Part shown: piece after piece, positions 22,828 to 34,247 of the stretch
Numbering within the stretch: position 1 is the stretch's first letter
How the letters are laid out: every line of letters begins with the position of its first letter
Source of the DNA: Plasmodium brasilianum
Lineage: Eukaryota; Apicomplexa; Aconoidasida; Haemosporida; Plasmodiidae
Direction of reading: 5' to 3'
Assembly (NCBI RefSeq): GCF_023973825.1
Contig: NC_090114.1
Location: 620,001-684,000 of the forward strand
Length of the DNA: 64,000 nt
Notes under the pieces: model-generated
Databases searched by the model: none
What the model saw: the letters and a program-made list of their open reading frames with translations, nothing else
Told to the model about the DNA's origin: nothing
Translations under genes and position numbers: made by a program

Positions 22828-23174
22828 AAAAAAAAAAAAAGAAAAATTTTTAATTGTAGAATTGTGTTCAGAACATTTGTTCTGTTAAATTTTTTTTTTT
22901 TTTTTGCTATTTTTTTTTTTTTTATCTTACTTTTGTCTGTTATTTATTGTTTCTTTCCTTGGTCTTATTATTTTGTACATATATATATGAAAGTATATAT
23001 TGTGTACATCTTGTTATTATAATATATAATATGTATGCGGTAATATACCTATAATCCGTACATTTTTACACTTACACATTTCTATGTTTATACATTTATA
23101 CTTCCAATAGAAACTGAAAATTCATGGCATTTTTTTTTTTTTATTTTTACGGGGGCTTTCAGTAAAAAATCTAG

Positions 23175-23210
<36 letters not shown>

Positions 23211-23280
23211 AACAGAACAAATGTTCTGAACACAATTCTATAATTAAAAATTTTTCTTTTTTTTTTTTTTTTTTTTTTTT
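22828..23280. repeat. Long near-perfect inverted repeat, 1 kb upstream of crt
   Basis: Left arm core 22841-22889 and right arm core 23208-23256 are reverse complements over 49 bp with one mismatch (taattgtaga versus taattataga). Pairing extends through flanking homopolymers: A run then T run around the left arm, A run then T run around the right arm, giving arms near 75 bp. The spacer is ~270 bp. Each core contains cagaacatttgttctg, itself a 7-bp-arm palindrome. Confidence 0.9.
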
Positions 23281-23425
23281 CTTCTTTTTCTTTTTTTTTT
23301 TCTTCTTCTTCTTTTTCTTCTTTTTCCTCTTCTTCTTTTCTTCTTTTTCCTCTTTTTCTTCTTTTTTCTTTTTATTTTCTTTTTATTTTCTTTGTTCTTC
23401 CTTTCCTTTTTTTTTTTTTTTTTTT
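23257..23425 (+). repeat. Polypyrimidine tract
   Basis: About 170 bases of almost pure T/C on the plus strand (ttcttctttttcttc units), directly right of the inverted repeat. The apparent Lys/Arg frame on the minus strand is a translation of this tract. Confidence 0.9.
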
Positions 23426-23922
23426 GACGAAACATAGTATTGTTCAACTGTGAATGTATAACTAAAATTTGTTCAACTGACAGCAGGTTTGCTCTTAACG
23501 TATAAATGGTACAGTTTTGCGTGTATACATGAACTTATTTTTAATCTAATCTAATTTGAGAAGTGTAATATAAGCGCTCAAATTTAAGCTATATAATATA
23601 AGCACTATAATATAAGAGATATAATGTAGTATAAAAATAATATAGCGCTGTGAGAACTGCTTTTTCTTACGGGGTGGTAAGAACCCAAACACATTGTACA
23701 CATATGCGTGTACACGGGTATACCTTTTGATTTATACCAGTACATTTAAGTATACGTATATATATATTTAACTTAAATTTATTGGTACCTATAATTAAAA
23801 AAAATGTACGTAAAAGTGTAAAATTATTCATATGAAATTATTAATAATTTTTAGTGCTTTCACATTAACGGCTAATATACGACAACATTAAGTGAACCAT
23901 CATTGTATGTACCGACACTAGT

Positions 23923-23960
<38 letters not shown>

Positions 23961-24118
23961 TATGTATACGTATATATTTATGCAAATGTATATATTTATG
24001 TATAGCTGAATATCTACCTTCTTATAGTTATATGGAACTTAAATTTGATCCTTGAATTTTGTTCTAAACTTAAATAATTTACAGCCAGTTTACCACTTAG
24101 CGTTCACTTTTTAGTAAT

Positions 24119-24178
24119 TACTTCCTAATTCCTAATTCCTACTTCCTACTTCCTAATTCCTACTTCCTACTTCCTACT
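24119..24178 (+). repeat. TTCCTAA/TTCCTAC short array upstream of crt start
   Basis: Seven- to eight-base units (ttcctaa, cttcctac) repeat about eight times and end ~105 bp before the crt ATG, within the expected 5' UTR. Confidence 0.8.
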
Positions 24179-24282
24179 GTTTACTTTTTACTGTTTCCTT
24201 TCCTATTTTTTTTTTTTTTTTTTTTTTTTTTTTCTCTCTTTCTCTCTTTTCTTTTCAATTTTTATAAAACTACTGTGTAACA

Positions 24283-24511
24283 ATGAAGATCATAAAAAAA
24301 AAAAAAAATAAAGGAAACCATAAAACAAAAAGTGACACACCTTATAGAGACCTGGATAATCTAGTACAGAACGGAAGTGCTGCTGAAAAGAATGAAAACT
24401 TTTTTTCCATTTTATTTTCCATTTAATCATGGCGCTTGCTCTTGTTGTTCATTCTTCCTGCTTTCATACTTCATACTTCATACTTCTATCCTTCTTTGTT
24501 CCGTTTTTTCA

Positions 24512-24544
<33 letters not shown>

Positions 24545-25207
24545 CTCCTTTTGCTCTTTCCTTTCCTTTTAGATGATATTCAACATAGAATTTCCGTCAT
24601 AAGTAAAATTACGAACTTCTTCAGTCTGATAGTTCATGAGATACGGGAAAATATATTCATGTACACCCTAAGTATAATATATTTGAGTGTGTGTGTAATG
24701 AATAAAATATTAGCAAAAAGAACACTAAATAAAATTGGCAATTATAGCTTTATAACATCGGAAACTCATAACTTTATTTGTATGGTTGTTTTTTCCTCGT
24801 TATATTTTTTTTTTACTCGTTCAAAAATGTCTGCAAAGGTTAGAACGAAAAGGGGGATGTGGCTATTAATAATTTAAAAAAAAAAAAAAAAAATGAAACA
24901 TTGAACATTATATGCTATACGTTATACTGCAAACGTTATATATGTTAAGCAGTGTGCTAAATGTCCTAAACGCGCTTATACTCATAAACGTGTTTCGTTT
25001 TTCTTACATATAGGAAAGACAACAAAATTTTGGGCTTCAGTTCTTCGCCATATCGATTTTGGATGCCTCTTCAGTAATACTTGCATTCATAGGTAATACA
25101 CATAAACGTAGAAGTTTAGAAATCGCTCTTCGTACGTTTTTACATTTTTGCTTCTTTTGATAACATCTCTATTCTGTGTGTACGTGTGGGTTATGTGCAC
25201 ATGTATG

Positions 25208-25240
<33 letters not shown>

Positions 25241-26581
25241 TTTTTTTTTTTTTTTTTTAAGGACTTACAAGAACCACAGGAAATATTCAGTCCTTCGTTT
25301 TGCAGTTGAGTATACCAATAAATATGTTTTTCTGTTTTTTGATCCTAAGATACAGGTAAAAAAATAATATAATTAGCACATGCCCATGCGTGTACGTGGG
25401 TATATATATACATATATGTACACACATATATATATATTTTTATACATTTGAGATCACATTTATAAGAGTTGTAAGCATCCAACGGAAGTGCTTCATTGAC
25501 CTAATTTTATTTGCATGTTCCCCTTAGATATCACCTTTTTAATTACCTAGGAGCTGTTATAATAGTGGTAACCATAGCTATAGTAGAGATGATACTATCA
25601 TTTGAAACACAAGAAGAAAATTCAATTATTTTTAATTTGGTCTTGATTGGTTCCTTAGTTGTAAGTTCATACTTTCATGGAATAGTGAAGAAGGACGTCT
25701 TTTTTGCTCATTCAGTTTTGTTACTCCTTTTCATCACTTTTTGCTCCTTTTAGCTATTTCTAACCTTTTACATTTTTTTTTTTTCTTTTTTTTATTTTAG
25801 TTTTTTCGTTTTTTCTTTTTTTGTGTACTTTTTCTTATTTTTCTTTTTTTTTATTTGTAGCCATTATGTTTTTCAAACATGACAAGGGAGATAGTTTTTC
25901 AGAAACACAAGATAGACATTTTAAGATTGAATGTAAGGGAATAGTTTCCATTGCATACGATATATATATGTACACATGTACATAAATACATACCTACATG
26001 CATATATTATACAGTATTACATAATAATAAATAAATATTTGTACGTTTAAAGTACATGGCATATATATTCATTTTCAGTTTAATCAAATATAAAGTACCA
26101 AATTTTTTTTTTTTTTTTCCGCAGGCCGTTGTATCTTTTTTTCAAATATTTACAACCTGTTTTATTTTGCCGGTCTACACTCTCCCATTTTTGAAGCAAC
26201 GTATTTATAAATTGAAAATTCTTCTTTTTATATGCTTAAAATGAGATAAAATGAATTCGCGAATTCTATATTATTTGCTATGCCATTTTGGTCGCAATTT
26301 TACTATCTTTTTTGTTTTATTTTTTTATGTTTTTCTTTTTTTCCCTTTTTAAATATATTTAGTTCATTTGCCATTTTCTGAAATTGGCTCAAACATTAAG
26401 AACGGTTTCAACTGCCTATTTTTCGGAAAAAACACCATTGTTGAGGTAATCAATAAAAATTAGTTTGTCTACAATAGCTTTGTTTATTTTATTTATGCAC
26501 CTTACTACTTGCAAATTTTTTTTTTTTTTGTAGTTTTGTACTTTTTTTACCGTTTTACATGTACTGTGCATTTCATTTTTC

Positions 26582-26628
<47 letters not shown>

Positions 26629-28375
26629 CTTTTTTTTTGTTTATTTTATGCTTTTTTTTTTTGTTTATTTTATTTTTATTTTTTTTTTCTTTCTTTGGAC
26701 CAGTCATTAATACTTACAAAATATTTTTTTTCCCCGTAGAATTGCGGTCTTGGTATGGCTAAAATGTGTGACGACTGTGACGGAGCATGGGTAATAAAAA
26801 TACTGAAAATCATGTACACAATAATGAATAAATTAAAATCCAAAACATCTTCCCTTCCCTTCATTATTATCTTTTATACTTCTACAGAAAACACTTTTAG
26901 CTTATTCCTTTTTTAATATATGTGACAATTTAATCACTAGTTATGTAAGAACTAAATAAAAAAAAAAAAAAAAAATCCAAGGAAATAACAACACATATTA
27001 TGGGGCATTTTTCTTTGCGTTTTTCTCTGTGTTTTCCCAGTTTCACTCATTTGAATTGTGAATATACGCTATATTTAATCCATTTTAATTTTTTATTTTT
27101 TATTTCTTTTTTACGCGACAGATAATCGAAAAGTTTTCGACTATGACATACACTATCGTTAGCTGTATCCAAGGACCAGCAATAGCAATAGCATACTATT
27201 TTAAATTCCTTGCGGTAACACTATTATTTTTAGTTTTTCGTTAACATTTGTAGTATTCATTATTTAAATTCATTCTACACATTTTGTAAAAATATGCATT
27301 AATGTACAACTCATTTTATGATTATTTTAATAACCCTTTTTGTAAATAATTCCATTTTTTTATTTTTTCTTGTTTATTATAGGGTGATGTTGTTAGGGAA
27401 CCACGTATATTAGACTTTGTAACATTGGTATAAAAAATTGATCTTTCAAAAAATAGCACAATTATATATTATATACAACGTAACAAAATAAAGTATTTAT
27501 TTTATTTTTTTTTTTATAAAATATCATACAAATGTGTCGCAATAAATATTTATTTTATTTTTATTATTTTTTTGTTTTTTCTTAGGTTGGCTATCTCATT
27601 GGTTCAGTATTTTACCGAATTGGAAACATAATCCTAGAAAGTAAACAAATTGAGAATATATTTTCTACATATATGTAGTGTATGTATAAATGTGTGTGCA
27701 CATGTAATTGTTGTATGTGCTTAAACCTATACCGTGTGCATAAATTTGTTATGTGTGGATAATATTATTCCGTGTGCATAAATTTGTTATGTGTGGATAA
27801 TATTATTCCGTGTGCATAAAATTATTCCGTGTGCATAAAATTATTCCATGTGCATAAATTCATTCCATGTGCATACATTCATTCCGTGTGCATAAATTCA
27901 ATCTGTGTGCATAAATTCATTCCATGTGCATACATTCATTCCGTGTGCATAAGTTCATTCCATGTGTATACATTCATTCCGTGTAACTAAAATTATTACG
28001 TGTGGATAAAGTTATTCCGTGAGCATAAAATTATTCCGTGAGCATAAAATTATGCTGAGTATACAAAGTTATGCCTAGTACAGGACACTCATAGGCAGCT
28101 TTGCTGTGTGCATATAAATATTACATCTTCATATAATTTTGTACTGTACATGTAAAAATGTGTTTCGGGCGTAAGTGTATATATATATATATATATGTAT
28201 ATAAATGTGCACAATTTTGATTTGCAACTTGTATTTAATGAACTATAATATGTACAATTTTCGCACGTTCATGGTATTATTTTAACTTCAAAATAATTTA
28301 GGAGAAAAATTGAAAGAAGGAAATGATGCGGATTCTGAGGAACTTACTAATGCAGATGGAATAGCAACTGCTTAA
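24283..28375 (+). CDS. CRT: Chloroquine resistance transporter, 14 exons
   Basis: Fourteen exons, each GT..AG and frame-checked: 24283-24376, 24573-24838, 25014-25092, 25262-25355, 25528-25660, 25861-25932, 26125-26200, 26363-26445, 26740-26790, 26888-26944, 27122-27214, 27383-27427, 27586-27640, 28302-28375. The product is 423 residues with the ten membrane segments of the family; P. falciparum CRT is 424. CRT is a drug/metabolite-superfamily exporter of peptides and cations in the digestive vacuole membrane. Residues 72-76 are CVMNK, the drug-sensitive state. Q271, N326, I356 and R371 are also wild-type; residue 220 is Ser. Conserved stretches include [33 protein letters not shown] and [20 protein letters not shown] basic N terminus and an acidic tail face the cytosol. 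Confidence 0.97.
27720..28080. repeat. Degenerate ~19-bp minisatellite within last crt intron
   Basis: About 15 units around attccgtgtgcataaatt with variants (ccatgtgcatacattc, gttatgtgtggataat). They lie inside the 661-bp intron 27641-28301, which is far longer than the other twelve crt introns. Confidence 0.85.
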
Positions 28376-29579
28376 AATGTTTTTTTAAAAGCTGCATTTA
28401 ACTTTACATAAAATGTAAAAATCGTTTTTAATTTGCCGATACTTTTTAATTTACAAATACATACATACATATATACATGCATATACATCTGTATGTACAT
28501 ATACATGTATACATTTATATGCTTGCTCATTTGTCCACTGACAATTCAATGAAATATTTACCAAAACTTTTTTAAGTGAAAATTTTTTTTTGTATGATTT
28601 ACACATATATCGCGTTCCTTATATGAACACTGTACATTTTTAATATTTTTATGTATTTTTTTTTTTTTTTTTGTATATTTTATCAAACTTCAAAAAAAGA
28701 GAAAGGTTTGACTCAATGTTTTTTTTTTCTTTTGCTGTTATTGCTGTTATTGCTGTTAACGCTGTTTTTGTTTTGTTGTTGTTTGATATGTATTAACATA
28801 TTTATTCTTAACCATTTAATTCTCGCTTCTACATTTTGATATAATTATTTATTTTTTTTGTTATGTATTATTCATTAAAAATCAGATTACCAAAGATTTT
28901 TTACAGTACAAACATTTTTTATGAAAGAAAAGAAATAAAAAAAAAAAATAATAATAAAAACGGGGATTTTTTTTTTTTTCATTTTTTTTTTTTTTGCACA
29001 TATATATATATATTATTTAAAAGGACGTAATAATAAAATATAGAAAATAATTACTATATTTTCCAAGTCACATTCTTTCAAATATCATATATGCTGTTTT
29101 CCATATATACAATTGTTTAGAAGAGTTTACAATTATATTTTTTTTCCTATTTTAACTAAATATAATTAAGATTTAAACTTCTAATTATAAAAAAAAAAAA
29201 ATTCCCTGTAAGAAATTTGAAATATCTTTCGCCACATATTTCAGAATTTCCAATTCTTTTACTTTTTTTTTTTTTTATTTCTTTTCTTTCTTCTTTTAAT
29301 CTACGTATTCTCATCATTTTTTTAATGAATTACACAACATTATCATATTTAAAAGCTTAACACAAGTCTTTCTTCCTTCGGTATCTACAGTAAACAAGTG
29401 CATATATATAAAAATAAACCCACAATGTGCAATCAAAGAAGTAGCATCTTCCCAAGGAAAAAGACGTTAACTAGGCTAAACTATTCGCAAGAGTACATGT
29501 ACCCAAGGTCATACACAAATATATATACATATATACACATATATACATACATATATATACATATGTAAACTTATTGATC

Positions 29580-29622
<43 letters not shown>

Positions 29623-30863
29623 ATATATGTATAACTCTCACCTGTGCTGCGGCACCTCAAGATATTTCTTTTAATTAACTTAAATATAAAGAAAAATAAA
29701 TAAATGAAACAAGCATTTTATACCGTTCATGCTCCAGTAAAAGGTATTCATATAAATGCAAAACAAACCATGAACAACAAAAAAACAAGTGTATATAAAT
29801 ATATATAAATATATATAGCAAAATTAAGCACAATATTTTTGAGGGTAATAAAAAAAATACCCAAAGCCTTTTATGCAATCTCTTTAAAACATTTGTAAAT
29901 ACAATAAAAAGGATAATTTAGAAATTAATTCCTATAAAATATTTACATAATGAAATATGCTTACATTTAAGAAAAGATATCCAAAAAATGTATCATTTAT
30001 TTTTATATATTATAAATGAAAAGCTAAAAAAATAAAGAGGAAAAAAATGAGGAAAAATTACACAAAAAAAATTGTATAAAAAGAATAAAATAATGAAAAT
30101 GAAATCCGAATAACAACGAATGATTAAGTTTCATATGTACATATATAACATAACACAATATTATTACAATTCAATACCCTGTATGCATTTTATAAAATAA
30201 TATTCATAATAATGTAAAGGAAAACAAATAAAAAAAGCACCAAAAAAATTGTGCCTCTAAAAATTAACAGATATTTACTGAGAAAAAAAAAAAAAGAAAA
30301 GAAGAATTTCGACTTGTATTATCTGTACAGCTGAATTTATATTTAACTCTTTTTTTTGTTTTTTTATATTTTGTTAATTTTTTATTCTCTACCCATATGT
30401 ATATATACATGTGTATATATATGTGGTATGTATTTATGTATGGATGTATGTATGTATGTATGTATGTATTTATGTATATATGTATGTATGCATGTATGTA
30501 TGTATGTATGCATGTATGTATGTATTCGTGCATTAAAGTACGCATTTTTTTTTTTTTTTCCTTTTTAAGCTCATTTTAGCCTCAACACATTGTGTTGCAA
30601 CTGGTTTACCATTAACGTAAAAAAAAAAAAAAAATATATATATTATATAAATAAACAAGTGAACAGTTAAACATATAAACGAATGAGCAAATAAATAGAT
30701 AAAAAAAGTACTGCTTTTTCTTTCCCATACATTTTAGTGCTCTAATATATATATTATAATCTATATATTCCGCACGCGTGCGTATGCAAATTTTACAGCT
30801 TAGCAGAATTTGATTTTTAAATATATATTTTAATGTGCAAAATAAAAAAGAAAGTATGATAAG
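28376..30863. other. Intergenic gap crt-cg1, no gene seen
   Basis: 2.5 kb between two plus-strand genes: crt 3' UTR, then homopolymers, (TA)n at 29583-29618, a (TATG)n array at 30427-30527, and the cg1 promoter. No coding or structured RNA element is recognised. Confidence 0.7.
30427..30527. repeat. (TATG)n microsatellite upstream of cg1
   Basis: About 100 bp of tatg units with interruptions (ttta, catg), ~340 bp before the cg1 ATG. Confidence 0.85.
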
Positions 30864-33800
30864 ATGCTTATATTTCTTTTAATAGCTCTAAACATATTAG
30901 CATGCATATGTTTTTTAAATACAAAATATCAAATACAGTTAGATTATAGCATACCTAGTGAACTATTTAATTTAGATAAGTCACTAAAATATACAAACGT
31001 AACTATAGGTAAAGATTCGCTTCTGTGTATATTAAATAATTCGAATGACAATTATGACGATAATTTGGAATGTAATGAGGAATACGACTTATTTAAAAAT
31101 ATAGAAGATGCTAATGGTATTAATAATTTCGTGGAAGAAAAATTAAGTAGGAACTACCTTTTAACCTATGCCGATAACAGTATAACTTATAATCTGTCTT
31201 TGGGGGATGAGGACATTTCGCCCGTTCGTGAAGTAGGAGCTAGTCCGAAAGCGAGTATCAACAGCGGTGGTAGTAGTGGAAGCGGATGCGGCCATGCGAT
31301 AGAGAAGCGAAAGACACAAGCACGTGGAAGCAAAGGGAACCCAGTCGAACATACTAAAAGAGGAAGGAGCTATCCTCATGGCGAGGTAAAAGGAGTACCC
31401 AAGTGTAATTTCAAAAGGGTATATGATTATATTTTTTATAAACATAAATTTAATGTATACCATAAATATAGAAAATACGACAAAATGAATGATCAGATAT
31501 CACTAAAAAATCATATTATAAAAGGGAAGATGTTAACTATAAATAATATGTGTATTGATGCATATTCATCTAAAGAAAACATGTTAAAAATTTGTTTAAA
31601 TAAATCAGTTTCATTTGTTACTACAAAATATTTTAGTAAGGATAAGAAGCATGTATCAGTGTCGAATTATTTAGATGGAAGAGATTTACTATTTGCTAAC
31701 AACACAGTAGTACAGTATTATACGGATGGGAAATACTTCTTTGAAGTGTTATATATATGTGGTAACAATAATGTCCGAGTTAATAGTTTTGAAAAATTAG
31801 ATAGGGTATACCATCCTTTAATTTTTGAAATATATGAACATGTTAATACAAATTTGATAAAACTTTATAATATTTTGAGAAAAAAATGGAAAGACAGTGG
31901 TATATCATTTTTTAAAACATTTTCTTTGTATTCATATGGTGAAAAATATTATAAAGCGTTAAAAGATAAACTAAATGAAAATTTAAATTTTTTATTCCCG
32001 AATGCAGAAAATTTATATCGTATTACTATAAGCGCATATATGTTTTGTAATTACACAGATCGAATAAATCCCCCAAATCATTATTTATTGAAAAATCTAA
32101 TGAACAAGTGTTATAACTTTAGTAAAAATGATGAATATACATATGAGATATGTTTACCTTATAGTGTTATTAAATATAGAAAAGATGATTATGGGAAAGT
32201 GAAGTTTCCAATTATTTCGTTAGGATCTTCTTATGTTTCTTTGAATGAAGGGAAAGCATTTTACGAAAAAACATATGACATATTTCCTGTTCTCAAAATG
32301 AATTATAAATTGAAAAAAGATAGAGAAAATTATTTTAAAATGAAAAAAAGTACAATATCACAATCGAACGCTTTATATACAACGTCTCATGTGTTCTCTA
32401 CATACACTTTTTCATCACCTTTGTCATTTCCCAACTCAGAGGAAAATTCCTTTAATCAAACAGAGTATTCAAGTACTTCTTTTCATAACGTATCACCATC
32501 AGATACTTCCTCTTTATTCCCCTTACCTTCTATTTTAAGGCCGTCCTCATCAGCTCAACCCACTACATCTAACCCCTTGTCACCTCACCTGCCATCACCT
32601 CACCACTCATCATCTCATCCCTCATCATCTCATCCCTCATCATCTCATCCCTCATCATCTCATCCCTCATCATCTCATCCCTCATCATCTCATCCCTCAT
32701 CATCTCATCCCTCATCATCTCATCCCTCATCATCTCATTCCTCATCATCTCATCCCTCATCATCTCACTCTTTATCATCGCCTTCCACATTATCGTCTCA
32801 CCCCACAAATTCATCCCTTCCAGCATTTACTTCCCTCCCCTCTCCTTCATCTCACCCAGCAGCTTCATCATACTCCCACCCCTCCTTTAGCTCATTCTAT
32901 TTTTCCCATTATGCCCCATTGTATGGGCCATACTTTTCCTTCTCCTTAAATAGAATCCCTTATATGAGTACATATGTAATTGATAAGCCCATGGAAATAT
33001 TAAAATATGGAAATGAAAATTTTTACAAAGCTTTAGCTTTTGATCTAAAAGGAGGAAAATGCAAAGACTCTTTAGAGGAAGTTTATGATTACATTACAAC
33101 AATTTATTTTGATTGTTCTTTGCATTATAAAAATGAAATGCATACAAAAATTATTAATGTATTTCAGTCAACGGAATGTCATTATTATATTCACGTTACA
33201 TCTCCCTTGTTGTGTGCTCACCCTACTTTACACACGTCGATGAAGGCTAAAATAGAAGTTATCAAATGTTTTAAGAACGTGTACGCAGCAAGCTCACAAC
33301 TGCAGGGGGGGTCCACCTCATGTAATCGCACAAACAGTCATAATGATAGCTGTGCTAGCAGTGGTAACACTCGAAGTGGTAATTCACGTGAACCATGTGG
33401 GAATAAATGTAAACAATGCAGCGAATGTACCTCCAAACCAAGCAGCGGAGGAGCAGGGGAAAAAAGCACACCAGGGGTGCACACACATAACAATAAGCAC
33501 ATGAATAGAGATACATTGAAAAGTGATAATTATATTAGTAATGAAGACAAATTATACTTACAAGAATTTTATAGCTTAAAATATAAAATTTTTCAAAACA
33601 CAAAAATGGTTTCCTTCGAAGCAGTACCAAAAGGAAAGAAAATAGAATTCGGAAAAATGTATGATTTTGGTTTAGGAAATTATATAAGAAAAAGAGTTTA
33701 TAAAAGTAGTCCCATGTTTCACATTGGTAATATTGTAAAACACAGGTATTGGAATTATCAAGCAGTAGTAGTTAGCTGGGATTATATATGTTTTGCTCCG

Positions 33801-34247
33801 AATGAATGGAAAGAAAATTTTTTCTCTGAATATCCAAGTGAATTTCAAAATACTGTTCATTATCTTCTTCTAATTAATAAAAAAAAAAAAAAAGAAGGAA
33901 CACTTTATGAGCCTAACTATTATAGTAATAAAAAAAAGAAAAGAAACTATACTGATAAACATAGCATAAAAAGTGGTTCTTCAACTTCAAGCGGTAGTCG
34001 AATAGACAAGGAAAAAGAACAAGATTTTTTTTTTATGGTAAATGATGATGATATTGTCAATAATGAGAATTTCCATTTTGCCTATGTACCAGAATCAAGT
34101 TTGGATTATGGCGATAAAATGATATATAGTGAATATTTGCCCCAATTTTTTGAAAAATACAATGATTTCTTTCATTTTTATATTCCAAAAAAAAATCACA
34201 TCATATGGAAATTATTTCCTTATGATTTCTTTAATTTAATCTTTTGA
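30864..34247 (+). CDS. CG1: Cg1 protein: secreted MRH-like/HspQ-YccV-like multidomain protein
   Basis: 1127 residues, single exon. An N-terminal hydrophobic segment (MLIFLLIALNILACICFLNT) looks like a signal peptide. Residues ~220-300 (NMCIDAYSS, MLKICLNKSV, QYYTDGKYFFEVLYICG) form a faint MRH-type pattern. Residues ~414-790 form a clearer one: KCYNFSKNDEYTYEIC, then GGKCKDSLEE, then STECHYYIHVTSPLLCAHP. The two halves are split by a Ser/His/Pro repeat. MRH domains occur in OS-9, erlectin and glucosidase II beta of ER quality control. Residues ~950-1127 (FHIGNIVKHRYWNYQAVVVS, APNEWKENFF, FAYVPESSLDY, FHFYIPKKN) resemble the HspQ/YccV hemimethylated-DNA-binding-like fold. Family calls are mine by pattern; function is untested. 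Name follows locus position beside crt. Confidence 0.88.
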   Translation: MLIFLLIALNILACICFLNTKYQIQLDYSIPSELFNLDKSLKYTNVTIGKDSLLCILNNSNDNYDDNLECNEEYDLFKNIEDANGINNFVEEKLSRNYLLTYADNSITYNLSLGDEDISPVREVGASPKASINSGGSSGSGCGHAIEKRKTQARGSKGNPVEHTKRGRSYPHGEVKGVPKCNFKRVYDYIFYKHKFNVYHKYRKYDKMNDQISLKNHIIKGKMLTINNMCIDAYSSKENMLKICLNKSVSFVTTKYFSKDKKHVSVSNYLDGRDLLFANNTVVQYYTDGKYFFEVLYICGNNNVRVNSFEKLDRVYHPLIFEIYEHVNTNLIKLYNILRKKWKDSGISFFKTFSLYSYGEKYYKALKDKLNENLNFLFPNAENLYRITISAYMFCNYTDRINPPNHYLLKNLMNKCYNFSKNDEYTYEICLPYSVIKYRKDDYGKVKFPIISLGSSYVSLNEGKAFYEKTYDIFPVLKMNYKLKKDRENYFKMKKSTISQSNALYTTSHVFSTYTFSSPLSFPNSEENSFNQTEYSSTSFHNVSPSDTSSLFPLPSILRPSSSAQPTTSNPLSPHLPSPHHSSSHPSSSHPSSSHPSSSHPSSSHPSSSHPSSSHPSSSHPSSSHSSSSHPSSSHSLSSPSTLSSHPTNSSLPAFTSLPSPSSHPAASSYSHPSFSSFYFSHYAPLYGPYFSFSLNRIPYMSTYVIDKPMEILKYGNENFYKALAFDLKGGKCKDSLEEVYDYITTIYFDCSLHYKNEMHTKIINVFQSTECHYYIHVTSPLLCAHPTLHTSMKAKIEVIKCFKNVYAASSQLQGGSTSCNRTNSHNDSCASSGNTRSGNSREPCGNKCKQCSECTSKPSSGGAGEKSTPGVHTHNNKHMNRDTLKSDNYISNEDKLYLQEFYSLKYKIFQNTKMVSFEAVPKGKKIEFGKMYDFGLGNYIRKRVYKSSPMFHIGNIVKHRYWNYQAVVVSWDYICFAPNEWKENFFSEYPSEFQNTVHYLLLINKKKKKEGTLYEPNYYSNKKKKRNYTDKHSIKSGSSTSSGSRIDKEKEQDFFFMVNDDDIVNNENFHFAYVPESSLDYGDKMIYSEYLPQFFEKYNDFFHFYIPKKNHIIWKLFPYDFFNLIF
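32590..32780 (+). repeat. In-frame 15-bp repeat (SSSHP) in cg1
   Basis: Unit tcatcatctcatccc, about twelve copies, encoding Ser-Ser-Ser-His-Pro. It sits inside the insertion that splits the second MRH-like domain. Confidence 0.95.

Larger units (their letters stand above)
21516..24282. other. Divergent SCO1-crt intergenic region (both promoters)
   Basis: 2.8 kb that must contain the SCO1 and crt promoters. It holds a 29-bp tandem repeat (21640-21800), a long inverted repeat (22828-23280), a polypyrimidine tract (23257-23425), a TA tract near 23930-23957, and a TTCCTAM array (24119-24178) next to the crt ATG. No additional gene is supported. Confidence 0.75.

Noticed and set aside
22828..23280. 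Calling the inverted repeat a transposable element outright
   Set aside because: There is no transposase, no visible target-site duplication and no second copy in the window, so it is reported only as an inverted repeat.
24377..24877. A 166-codon plus-strand frame considered as its own gene
   Set aside because: Its first half is crt intron 1 and the rest is crt exon 2 plus intron 2 sequence; the splice model explains it completely.
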